Source: Holtiella tumoricola
Lineage (GTDB): Bacteria > Bacillota > Clostridia > Lachnospirales > Cellulosilyticaceae
DNA: 64,000 nt
Reading direction: 5' to 3'
NCBI RefSeq assembly: GCF_027857615.1
Contig: NZ_JAQIFT010000048.1
Span: forward strand, 1 to 64,000
The notes beneath the pieces were generated by a model that was not told where the DNA came from, made no database searches, and was given only the letters and a program-made list of their open reading frames with translations. A program made the translations under genes and the position numbers. Below are positions 33,420 through 41,754 of the stretch, one piece after another. The first letter of the stretch is position 1, and every line of letters begins with the position of its first letter.

Positions 33420-33448
33420 AGTATAGCATAAATTGAAAAGTGGTGCAA
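33420..33448 (-). promoter_or_regulatory. Sigma-A promoter of tRNA-Leu
   Basis: On the - strand TTGCAC (33443-33448), 17-nt spacer, TATACT (33420-33425), 13 bp before the tRNA 5' end. Confidence 0.75.
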
Positions 33449-33576
33449 GCATATTTTACCAATAAATGATGCTGTTATCTAAAAAATTGAGAATAAGATG
33501 TAATAAATATGGAAATATGATATGATAGTGAAGATGCGAAAAAGGCTATGATTTGGGTAGGAAAGGAGTCAGTCTT

Positions 33577-34206
33577 TTGGATGAAATAATAGAAAGAAAC
33601 TTAATTGAGAAAGCCAAGCAGGGTGATGTTGCAGCTTTTGAAACGTTGATGCTAAGTTATGAAAAGCATATTTATAATATTTGTTTAAAAATGCTAGGCG
33701 ATGAACAGGAAGCATTTGATGGTGCGCAAGAAGTTTGTGTGAAGCTTTGGAGACAGCTTAAAACCTTTGAAGGGAACTCTAAGTTTAGCACATGGATGTA
33801 TCGTATTGCTACTAATCAGTGCTTAGATTTAATTAGAAAAAGAAAAAGTCGTTTAGAAGGTGAAGTGTCTTTGTATCAGCCCTCTAAGGATTCAGAAAAT
33901 GAATGGGTATTAGATGAGGCCCCTAAACATGATGTAATGAGTGAGCATGTAGATCAGCTCGCTTTAAAGGATATTATGGAACAAGCCTTAAAAGAGGTTA
34001 AAGAAGAGTATAAACAGATTCTGATTTTAAGAGATGTAGAAGGCTATAGCTATGATGAAATAGCAGAAACATTGGAAATGAATAAAGGGACCGTAAAATC
34101 TAGGCTTTCAAGAGCACGTTTAGCAATGAAAGAGATTTTAATGCAAAATAAGGAACCTTATAAGTCTTTCTTTCGTCAAACTATTAAGAAGGAGGGCAAC
34201 ATATGA
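33577..34206 (+). CDS. ECF-type RNA polymerase sigma factor
   Basis: 209 residues from TTG 33577 (GAAAGGAG upstream). Region 2: FETLMLSYEKHIYNICLKML, EAFDGAQEVCVKLWRQL, FSTWMYRIATNQCLDLIRKR; region 4: LKEVKEEYKQILILRDVEGY, SYDEIAETLEMNKGTVKSRL, SRARLAMKEIL. A group IV sigma factor of the SigW/RpoE kind. The next gene, overlapping by 4 bp, codes for a membrane zinc-finger protein, the usual cognate anti-sigma. Stimulus unknown; wall or envelope stress is common for this type. Confidence 0.92.
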   Translation: MDEIIERNLIEKAKQGDVAAFETLMLSYEKHIYNICLKMLGDEQEAFDGAQEVCVKLWRQLKTFEGNSKFSTWMYRIATNQCLDLIRKRKSRLEGEVSLYQPSKDSENEWVLDEAPKHDVMSEHVDQLALKDIMEQALKEVKEEYKQILILRDVEGYSYDEIAETLEMNKGTVKSRLSRARLAMKEILMQNKEPYKSFFRQTIKKEGNI

Positions 34207-34976
34207 AATGTGAAGATTACCAAGAATTAATATCCCCTTATTTAGATGATGCCTTATCATATGACGAAAAAATGCAGCTTGAAGCACATCTTAAAGCTTG
34301 CCCTACATGTCAGGAAACGTTAGAAATGATGCAACTCATAATGGGAGGATTAAATGAGATGGAGGAAGCTCCATTACCAGAAGGCTTCCATGAAAGACTA
34401 CATGAAAATTTAATGGATGAATTAGCTATAACCAATAAGCAAACTGCAGCAACAACTACAGTAGTTACAGAACTACCTAAAAATAAAAAACATCCTTACA
34501 GATTTTTAACTTATGCTTCAGGACTTGCTGCTGCACTTATTATAGGCATTGCACTTGTACCTAGGGGAACAGGGCAAGAACTTGATGGTGCACCAATAGA
34601 ACAAGCACCACAAGTTGCATCTTCTAGAATGCAATCAGAAGATTTAGTAAAAAACCAAGTAGCACCAGTACAAGAAATTGCGCCATTTAGCATGGAGAGT
34701 CAAGTGATGCCAATGTCCCTTGAAGAAGAACAATGGAATATTACAATCGAGGATTTAGAACAGTTTGGTGAATTTATAACAGGTTATTGTAAAGAGAATC
34801 AAATAACATTCACCAGTTGGCAAGAAAATGCCATTATCCATTATACGTTACAGCCATTATCTAAAGAGAATTTCAAAGAAACACTTATGGCACAGATGAA
34901 AGATAATGAGCATATAGACATTGTAAATCCAGGTGAAGAACCACAACTTCACCTAATTGTGACTATAAAAGAATAA
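34203..34976 (+). CDS. Anti-sigma factor with zinc-finger (zf-HC2) domain
   Basis: 257 residues. The cytoplasmic N-terminus has the ZAS motif: HLKACPTCQ (His-x3-Cys-x2-Cys) after DYQELISPYLDDALSYDEKM. One membrane helix lies near 104-120 (FLTYASGLAAALIIGIALVP). The rest is an outward-facing domain, polar and rich in Gln/Glu, with no family I recognise. It should hold the ECF sigma inactive until regulated proteolysis. ATGA overlap with the sigma gene shows translational coupling. Confidence 0.88.
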   Translation: MKCEDYQELISPYLDDALSYDEKMQLEAHLKACPTCQETLEMMQLIMGGLNEMEEAPLPEGFHERLHENLMDELAITNKQTAATTTVVTELPKNKKHPYRFLTYASGLAAALIIGIALVPRGTGQELDGAPIEQAPQVASSRMQSEDLVKNQVAPVQEIAPFSMESQVMPMSLEEEQWNITIEDLEQFGEFITGYCKENQITFTSWQENAIIHYTLQPLSKENFKETLMAQMKDNEHIDIVNPGEEPQLHLIVTIKE

Positions 34977-34983
34977 AGGAGAC

Positions 34984-35012
34984 TTGACACATAAGAGGCT
35001 TTTTGTTACATT
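34984..35012 (+). promoter_or_regulatory. Sigma-A promoter of glyS
   Basis: TTGACA (34984-34989), 17-nt spacer, TACATT (35007-35012). Confidence 0.6.
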
Positions 35013-35034
35013 ATAGTCATAAATGCATATTTAT

Positions 35035-35232
35035 GGTTGCAATGATAAAGAGGAGTAATAGAAGAAGAACGTTTTAGCGAGACTGGGAGAGTGTAAGCCA
35101 GTTACGAGTTCATTTTATGAAGGCGCTTTGGAGCAATATATGAAAGTGGGATATTTATTATCCAATTAGGGTGGAACCGCGGAAGTTACCTTTCGTCCCT
35201 TGCGTTAAGCAAGGGCGGAAGGTTTTTTTATA
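35035..35232 (+). promoter_or_regulatory. T-box riboswitch, glycine
   Basis: Leader aligned by eye to Bacillus glyQS: AGAGTGTAAGCC in the distal stem I, the specifier GGC (35122-35124) in GAAGGCGCTTTGGAGC, the T-box AGGGTGGAACCGCG (35168-35181), and a terminator CCTTTCGTCCCTTGC/GCAAGGGCGGAAGG with a T-run (about 35189-35229). Uncharged tRNA-Gly(GCC) would pair with GGC and the T-box and favour the antiterminator, so glyS rises when charging falls. Confidence 0.9.
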
Positions 35233-35258
35233 TTTATTTTTATTAGGAGGATAAGATT

Positions 35259-36644
35259 ATGCAAGAAAAATCAATGCAACAGGTTGTTGCTGTAGCAAAA
35301 TCTAGAGGATTTGTATATCCAGGTTCAGAAATTTATGGAGGACTTGCAAATACTTGGGATTACGGCCCATTAGGTGTAGAACTTAAGAATAATGTTAAAA
35401 AAGCTTGGTGGAAAAAATTCATCCAAGAGAGTGCATATAACGTAGGTGTTGACTGTGCAATCCTTATGAATCCACAAGTATGGGTAGCTTCAGGCCACGT
35501 AGGTGGATTTAGTGACCCACTTATGGATTGTAAAGCATGTAAAGAACGTTTCCGTTCAGATAAAATTATTGAAGATTTCATGCATGAAAAAGGTGAAGAT
35601 CTTGTTGTTGATGGTTGGTCAAATGAGCAAATGCAACAATTTATCGCTGATAATCAAATTCCATGTCCAACATGTGGTGCACACGACTTTACAGACATTC
35701 GCCAATTCAACCTTATGTTCAAAACATTCCAAGGTGTAACTGAAGACTCTAAAAATACTGTTTATTTAAGACCAGAAACAGCTCAAGGAATCTTTGTTAA
35801 CTTCAAAAATGTACAACGTACAAGTAGAAAGAAAATTCCATTTGGTATTGGTCAAATTGGTAAATCATTTAGAAATGAAATTACACCAGGTAACTTCATC
35901 TTTAGAACACGTGAATTTGAACAGATGGAACTTGAATTCTTCTGCAAACCAGGTACAGAATTAGAATGGTTTGATTACTGGAAAAATTACTGTAAAGACT
36001 GGATCCTTAACTTAGGTGTTAAACCAGAAAATATGCGTATGCGTGACCATTCAGCAGAAGAACTTTCACACTATAGTAATGCAACAAGTGATATCGAATT
36101 CTTATTCCCATTCGGATGGGGAGAACTTTGGGGTATTGCATCTCGTACAGATTATGACCTTAAACAACATAGTGCACATTCAGGTGAAGAAATGCTTTAC
36201 TTCGATCAAACAACAAATGAGAAATATGTTCCATACTGTATTGAACCATCACTTGGTGCTGACCGTGTAACATTAGCATTCCTCTGTGAAGCTTATGACG
36301 AAGAAACACTTGAAGATGGCGATACACGTACAGTATTTAGATTCCATCCAGCTCTTGCACCAGTAAAAGCTGCTATCCTTCCACTTTCTAAAAAATTATC
36401 AGAAGAAGCAACAGCTGTTTACCATACATTACTTAAACACTTCAACGTAGAGTACGATGAAAGTGGTTCAATTGGTAAACGTTATAGAAGACAAGATGAA
36501 ATCGGTACACCATTCTGTATTACTTTTGACTTCGATTCTAGAGAAGACCAAATGGTAACAGTAAGAGATCGTGATACAATGGCACAAGAACGTGTAGCAA
36601 TTGCAGATCTTGTAAACTATATTGAAAGTAAAATGGAATTTTAA
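35259..36644 (+). CDS. glyS: Glycyl-tRNA synthetase, single-chain (alpha2) type
   Basis: 461 residues, class II synthetase of the eukaryote/archaeal-like dimeric type found in many Gram-positives. Motifs: KSRGFVYPGSEIYGGLANTW, YGPLGVELKNNV, RPETAQGIFVNFKNV, GKSFRNEITPGNFIFRTREF (motif 2), GWGELWGIASRTDYDLKQH, EPSLGADRVTLAFL (motif 3), and an anticodon-binding C-terminus. GGAGG before ATG 35259. Expressed under the T-box directly upstream. Confidence 0.96.
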   Translation: MQEKSMQQVVAVAKSRGFVYPGSEIYGGLANTWDYGPLGVELKNNVKKAWWKKFIQESAYNVGVDCAILMNPQVWVASGHVGGFSDPLMDCKACKERFRSDKIIEDFMHEKGEDLVVDGWSNEQMQQFIADNQIPCPTCGAHDFTDIRQFNLMFKTFQGVTEDSKNTVYLRPETAQGIFVNFKNVQRTSRKKIPFGIGQIGKSFRNEITPGNFIFRTREFEQMELEFFCKPGTELEWFDYWKNYCKDWILNLGVKPENMRMRDHSAEELSHYSNATSDIEFLFPFGWGELWGIASRTDYDLKQHSAHSGEEMLYFDQTTNEKYVPYCIEPSLGADRVTLAFLCEAYDEETLEDGDTRTVFRFHPALAPVKAAILPLSKKLSEEATAVYHTLLKHFNVEYDESGSIGKRYRRQDEIGTPFCITFDFDSREDQMVTVRDRDTMAQERVAIADLVNYIESKMEF

Positions 36645-36650
36645 TTCCTA

Positions 36651-36707
36651 AAAATAATAAACAAAAGTCCTAGAACGTTCTGTTCTAGGACTTTTGTTTA
36701 TTATTTT
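36651..36707. terminator. Long-stem terminator after glyS
   Basis: Two 26-nt arms (36651-36676 and 36682-36707) are near-perfect complements around GTTCT; core GTCCTAGAAC/GTTCTAGGAC, flanked by A and T runs. Confidence 0.85.
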
Positions 36708-37004
36708 TAAACTAAACTAAAATAATCATAAAATTTATAAAAGTAAATAAAAAGCACTTATTTATTTATATATGTTAAAAAAGTAGGATAATAATGAAAA
36801 AAATCAGCAGATATAGATAAAAAAATATTTTATTTTTGTGTACAAATTATCAAAATAACAAAATTGATTATAAAATAATAAAAAACTATTTTAAAATCAA
36901 TATTTTATGATATAATGATACCGAAACCAGAAAAATTAGTTATTTACTATTCGTCGCAAAAATAGTTATAACAATTTCTAATGAAAATCTAGGAGGGTAC
37001 ATAC
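36708..37004 (+). promoter_or_regulatory. AT-rich upstream region of ppdK
   Basis: About 300 bp without a gene. TATAAT at 36911-36916 is a likely -10; the -35 is poorly defined in the surrounding A/T runs. About 90 nt of leader follow before AGGAGGGTAC at the ppdK start. Possible UP-element-like A tracts fit strong expression, but I see no clear operator. Confidence 0.45.
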
Positions 37005-39629
37005 ATGAGCCAAAAATGGGTATATATGTTTAAAGAGGGAAATGGTCAAAATAAAAATCTTCTTGGTGGTAAAGGTGCAAATCTTGCAGAGATGACACAA
37101 TTAGGATTACCAATTCCACAAGGATTTACTGTTACAACAGAAGCTTGTACAGAATACTATAACAATAACCAAAGTTTATCAGAAGAAATTCAAGATCAAA
37201 TTAAAGTTGCTTTAACAGAACTTGAAGAAATCTCTGGTAAAAAATTCGGTGATAATACAAACCCACTTTTAGTATCAGTTCGTTCAGGGGCTAGAGTATC
37301 AATGCCAGGTATGATGGATACAGTTCTTAACTTAGGTCTTAATGATGAAGCTGTAGTTGGCCTTGCAACTAAAACTCAAAATGAAAGATTTGCATATGAC
37401 TCATACCGTCGTTTCATTCAAATGTTCTCAGACGTAGTAATGGAAATTCCAAAACCACGTTTCGAAAAAATCATTGATGGAATGAAAGAAGAAAAAGGCG
37501 TTACACTTGATACAGATCTTGATGCAAACGACTTAAAAGAAATGGTTGTTCGTTTCAAAGCTTTATACAAAGAAGTTAAAGGGGTAGACTTCCCACAAGA
37601 ACCTGAAACACAATTAATGGAATCTATTAAAGCAGTATTCCGTTCATGGATGAACCCACGTGCTATTGTTTATAGAAGAATGAATGATTATCCATCAGAT
37701 TGGGGTACAGCAGTAAACGTACAAATGATGGTATTCGGTAATATGGGTGAAACATCAGGTACAGGTGTTGCATTCACAAGAAACCCATCTACTGGAGAGA
37801 ATGCTATTTACGGCGAATACTTAATCAATGCTCAAGGTGAAGACGTAGTTGCTGGTATTAGAACACCAAACCACATTTCACAACTTGAACAAGATATGCC
37901 AGCAGTATATAAAGAGTTCATGGAAATTTCAAATAAACTTGAAAATCACTTCCACGACATGCAAGATATGGAGTTCACTGTTGAAGATGGTAAACTTTAC
38001 TTCTTACAAACACGTAATGGAAAAAGAACAGCAGCAGCAGCTTTAAGAATTGCTGTAGATTTAGTTGCTGAAGGTCAAATCACAGAAGAAACAGCAGTGC
38101 TTCGTGTAGAACCAAAACAACTTGATCAATTACTTCACCCAATGTTTGATAGTGCAGCACTTAAAGCAGCTAAAGTAATCGGAAAAGCACTTCCTGCATC
38201 TCCTGGTGCAGCGGCTGGTAAAGTATACTTTACAGCGGATGAGGCAAAAGAAGCTGGAGCAAGAGGAGAACGCGTAATCCTTGTTCGTCTTGAAACATCA
38301 CCAGAAGATATTGAAGGTATGGCAGCAGCTCGTGGTATCTTAACAGTACGTGGCGGTATGACATCACATGCAGCTGTAGTTGCTCGTGGTATGGGTACAT
38401 GCTGTGTATCTGGATGTGGAGAAATTAAAATTGATGAAGAAGCTAAAACATTCACACTTGGTGGTATGACATTTGGTGAAGGAGATTATATCTCATTAGA
38501 TGGTTCAACAGGTAATATCTATGGAGAAGATGTAGATACAGTAGAACCAGAAATCACAGGTGATTTTGAAACATTCATGGCATGGGCAGATAAATATCGC
38601 ACACTTAAAGTACGTACAAACGCTGACTCTCCAAAAGATGCACAAAATGCTGTAAGATTTGGTGCTGAAGGTATCGGTCTTTGCCGTACAGAGCATATGT
38701 TCTTTGAAGAAGATCGTATCATGAAAATGCGTCGTATGATCGTTGCTAAAACAGAAGAAGAAAGAAGAGAAGCACTTGATGCACTTCTTCCACTTCAAAA
38801 AGGTGATTTCGTAGGTATTTATGAAGCAATGGAAGAAAGACCTGTGACAGTACGTCTTCTTGACCCACCATTACATGAATTCTTACCACATTCAGATGAA
38901 GACATCACAGAACTTGCAAAAGAAATGGGTATCACATTCGAAGATCTTAAAGCTACAGTTGAATCACTTCATGAATTCAACCCAATGATGGGGCACCGTG
39001 GATGTCGTCTTGCTGTTTCTTATCCAGAAATCGCAGAAATGCAAGCACGTGCTATCATTGAAGCAGCACTTCAAGTAAAAGCTGAAAAAGGATTTAACAT
39101 TGTTCCAGAAATCATGATTCCACTTGTTGGTGAAATCAAAGAATTAAAATATGTTAAAGAAGTTGTAGTAGCAGCAGCTAACAAAGCAATTGAAGCTGCA
39201 GGTGTAGAACTTGAATACCATGTTGGTACAATGATCGAAATTCCACGTGCTGCTGTAACAGCTGATCAAATTGCTACTGAAGCAGAGTTCTTCTCATTCG
39301 GTACAAATGATTTAACACAAATGACATTTGGGTTCTCACGTGATGATGCTGGTAAATTCTTAGAAGACTACTACGGAAAAGGTGTGTATGAATCAGATCC
39401 ATTTGCAAGACTTGACCAAACAGGTGTTGGTGCTCTTGTACAAATGGCAGCAGAAAAAGGACGTAGCACAAGACCAAACATCAAACTTGGTATTTGTGGT
39501 GAACATGGTGGAGATCCATCATCAATCGAATTCTGCCACAAAGTAGGATTAAACTACGTATCTTGTTCTCCATTCCGTGTACCAATCGCACGTTTAGCAG
39601 CAGCTCAATCTGCTATTAAAAATAAATAA
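37005..39629 (+). CDS. ppdK: Pyruvate, phosphate dikinase
   Basis: 874 residues, standard length. ATP-grasp N-terminus: LLGGKGANLAEMTQLGLPIP, VSVRSGARVSMPGMMDTVLN, GTGVAFTRNPSTGE; swivelling phosphohistidine domain: GGMTSHAAVVARGMGTCCVS (catalytic His); PEP/pyruvate barrel: IGLCRTEHMFF, MIEIPRAAVTAD, FFSFGTNDLTQMTFGFSRDD, GICGEHGGDPSS (Cys acid-base). Converts PEP, AMP and PPi to pyruvate and ATP reversibly, important in PPi-linked glycolysis of anaerobic clostridia. Monocistronic; codon use points to high expression. Confidence 0.96.
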   Translation: MSQKWVYMFKEGNGQNKNLLGGKGANLAEMTQLGLPIPQGFTVTTEACTEYYNNNQSLSEEIQDQIKVALTELEEISGKKFGDNTNPLLVSVRSGARVSMPGMMDTVLNLGLNDEAVVGLATKTQNERFAYDSYRRFIQMFSDVVMEIPKPRFEKIIDGMKEEKGVTLDTDLDANDLKEMVVRFKALYKEVKGVDFPQEPETQLMESIKAVFRSWMNPRAIVYRRMNDYPSDWGTAVNVQMMVFGNMGETSGTGVAFTRNPSTGENAIYGEYLINAQGEDVVAGIRTPNHISQLEQDMPAVYKEFMEISNKLENHFHDMQDMEFTVEDGKLYFLQTRNGKRTAAAALRIAVDLVAEGQITEETAVLRVEPKQLDQLLHPMFDSAALKAAKVIGKALPASPGAAAGKVYFTADEAKEAGARGERVILVRLETSPEDIEGMAAARGILTVRGGMTSHAAVVARGMGTCCVSGCGEIKIDEEAKTFTLGGMTFGEGDYISLDGSTGNIYGEDVDTVEPEITGDFETFMAWADKYRTLKVRTNADSPKDAQNAVRFGAEGIGLCRTEHMFFEEDRIMKMRRMIVAKTEEERREALDALLPLQKGDFVGIYEAMEERPVTVRLLDPPLHEFLPHSDEDITELAKEMGITFEDLKATVESLHEFNPMMGHRGCRLAVSYPEIAEMQARAIIEAALQVKAEKGFNIVPEIMIPLVGEIKELKYVKEVVVAAANKAIEAAGVELEYHVGTMIEIPRAAVTADQIATEAEFFSFGTNDLTQMTFGFSRDDAGKFLEDYYGKGVYESDPFARLDQTGVGALVQMAAEKGRSTRPNIKLGICGEHGGDPSSIEFCHKVGLNYVSCSPFRVPIARLAAAQSAIKNK

Positions 39630-39640
39630 GATCGGATTGA

Positions 39641-39680
39641 AATAACCTAGAAAGGATAATACCTTTCTAGGTTATTTTTT
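39641..39680 (+). terminator. Rho-independent terminator of ppdK
   Basis: AATAACCTAGAAAGG (39641-39655) pairs with CCTTTCTAGGTTATT (39662-39676), then T-run. Confidence 0.85.
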
Positions 39681-39774
39681 GTATAGAGTAAGGAAAGAGA
39701 AAACAATAAGCGTTATTATACATTTGTTGATTGTTAAATTGATGTAAAGATAGGCTTTTCCAAGTTCTATATGC

Positions 39775-39780
39775 TATAAT
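39775..39780 (+). promoter_or_regulatory. -10 element of the coaW gene
   Basis: TATAAT at 39775-39780, about 30 bp before the start; the -35 is weak. Confidence 0.45.
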
Positions 39781-39810
39781 GGCTTCATATAAAGAAATGA
39801 GGTTGAAAAG

Positions 39811-40632
39811 ATGACACAAATTATATTAGGTGTAGATGTAGGTGGAACAACCACGAAAATTGTTGGATATAGACAAAATAAGACCCTAATAGGTACTTTA
39901 CAAGTGTGTGCAACAGATCAAATGACTTCTTTGTATGGTGCAATAGGTAATTTTTTAAAGACCTATCAGTGTTCTTTAAAAGAGGTAGTAAAAATTGTTT
40001 TAACAGGTGTAGGTGCATCTTTTATAGAAGATAATATTTATGATATCCCAACGTATAAAGTTAAAGAATTTGAAGCCATAGGGTTGGGTGGGACAAAACT
40101 TGTCAAGATGGAAGAGGCTTTAGTTGTAAGTATGGGAACAGGAACAGCTTTTGTACGTGTACAAAATGGCAAAGTGAATCATATTGGTGGAAGTGGCGTC
40201 GGAGGTGGAACCTTAATGGGATTAGCATCTTTGCTCATAGACAAAAGAGATAGTCATGTGGTTGCAACAATGGGAGAAAAGGGAAACTTAGGCAAGGTTG
40301 ATTTAGTAATCCAAGATATTACTCATGAACTTATTCCTTCTTTGCCTCAAGACGCTACAGCATCTAACTTTGGATTAGTAAAAAGTGGCGTACAAGAAGA
40401 GGATATTGCACTTGGACTTATGAATATGATTTTTCAAACAGTGGGTATGATGGCAGTGTTTGCTTGTCAAAATACGCCAATCAAACACATTATCATAATA
40501 GGTTCACTCGCTACATTGTCTAGTGCACAATCTATTTTAAATGGTATTGGACAGATTCATGGCATACAATTTATTATTCCAGAGCATGCTGTTTTTGCAA
40601 CAGCTATAGGTGCGGTGACGCCTTATTTATAG
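39811..40632 (+). CDS. coaW: Type II pantothenate kinase
   Basis: 273 residues of the ASKHA fold: ILGVDVGGTTTKIVGY (phosphate 1), LTGVGASFIEDNIY, VSMGTGTAFVRVQNG (phosphate 2) with GGSGVGGGTLMGLASLL, and the C-terminal IIIIGSLATLSSAQ. Type II PanK (Staphylococcus CoaW and eukaryotic type) phosphorylates pantothenate, the first step of coenzyme A synthesis, and resists CoA feedback. GAGG precedes ATG 39811. Not in an obvious operon with the next gene. Confidence 0.88.
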   Translation: MTQIILGVDVGGTTTKIVGYRQNKTLIGTLQVCATDQMTSLYGAIGNFLKTYQCSLKEVVKIVLTGVGASFIEDNIYDIPTYKVKEFEAIGLGGTKLVKMEEALVVSMGTGTAFVRVQNGKVNHIGGSGVGGGTLMGLASLLIDKRDSHVVATMGEKGNLGKVDLVIQDITHELIPSLPQDATASNFGLVKSGVQEEDIALGLMNMIFQTVGMMAVFACQNTPIKHIIIIGSLATLSSAQSILNGIGQIHGIQFIIPEHAVFATAIGAVTPYL

Positions 40633-40722
40633 AATTTATTCCTTTGTCAAGGAAAATTATTAAAAAAAGAGGAAATCGGTCGTTTATGTCGTATAATTAT
40701 AGTGTGTAAGGAGGCGATAAAG

Positions 40723-41730
40723 GTGTGTCAACGACAAATTCAAGAACAGTTTGAAATAGATTACTTACAGTCGTTTAGTCAAAAGGCTCGTTATTCAAAG
40801 GGGAGAGTACGTATGGATGAAGAATGTGAAGTGCGTACAGCTTTTCAACGAGACAGAGATAGAATTTTGCATTCTAAAGCTTTTAGACGTCTTGCTCATA
40901 AAACACAGGTTTTTATATCACCAGAAGGTGACCATTATCGAACAAGACTTACACATACATTGGAAGTAGCGCAAATTTCGAGAACACTTGCAAGAGCTTT
41001 AAGATTAAATGAAGATTTAGTAGAAGCTATTGCATTAGGACATGACTTAGGGCATACACCTTTTGGTCATACTGGCGAATTTATGCTACAAGAACTTACA
41101 AATCATCAATTTCATCATAATTATCAAAGTTTACGTGTTGTAGAGTACATTGAAAATAAAGGTCGTGGTCTTAATTTGACATGGGAAGTTAGAGATGGGA
41201 TTATGAATCATCAAACAAAAGGGAATCCTGCTACATTAGAAGGAAAAATTGTTCAAATCTCCGATAAGATTGCCTATGTGAACCATGATATTGATGATGC
41301 TATAAGAGGTCAAGTACTAGAAGTATCAGATATACCTGAAATGTACCGATCCGTATTAGGAGAAACCTCTTCTAAAAGAATTGATACCCTTATCAAGGAT
41401 ATTATTGAAAATAGCTATGGTTTGCCACAAATTAGAATGAGTGAACAAGTAGAGATTGCTTTTAAAGGACTTAGAGCCTTTTTATTTAAGCATGTCTATG
41501 TAGGTTCAGCAGCCAAAGAGCAGGAACAAAAGGCGAAACATGTGGTCAAACAATTGTATGAATATTATATGGATAAACCTGATAAACTACCACAAAACTA
41601 CTTGAAAGAACTTGAAGACGGAGAAGATAAAATGAAAGTTGTCTGTGATTATATCGCTGGGATGACAGATCGTTATGCACTCCATGCTTATTGTGAGTTA
41701 TTTTTCCCGACATCGTGGAATATTTATTAG
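40723..41730 (+). CDS. dgt: Deoxyguanosinetriphosphate triphosphohydrolase-like HD protein
   Basis: 335 residues from GTG 40723, chosen because AAGGAGGCG lies 8 nt upstream; a GTG at 40702 precedes that site. HD metal ligands: RTRLTHTLEVAQISRTLARA (His), ALGHDLGHTPFGHTGE (His-Asp), and ISDKIAYVNHDIDDAI (second Asp). N-terminal QRDRDRILHSKAFRRLAHKT is the dGTPase-like signature. These enzymes split dNTPs to nucleoside and triphosphate. It lies directly before dnaG as in many Firmicutes. TATAAT at 40692-40697 may be its -10. Confidence 0.9.
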   Translation: MCQRQIQEQFEIDYLQSFSQKARYSKGRVRMDEECEVRTAFQRDRDRILHSKAFRRLAHKTQVFISPEGDHYRTRLTHTLEVAQISRTLARALRLNEDLVEAIALGHDLGHTPFGHTGEFMLQELTNHQFHHNYQSLRVVEYIENKGRGLNLTWEVRDGIMNHQTKGNPATLEGKIVQISDKIAYVNHDIDDAIRGQVLEVSDIPEMYRSVLGETSSKRIDTLIKDIIENSYGLPQIRMSEQVEIAFKGLRAFLFKHVYVGSAAKEQEQKAKHVVKQLYEYYMDKPDKLPQNYLKELEDGEDKMKVVCDYIAGMTDRYALHAYCELFFPTSWNIY

Positions 41731-41754
41731 ATTATATAGAAAAGAGGAAGCTAG

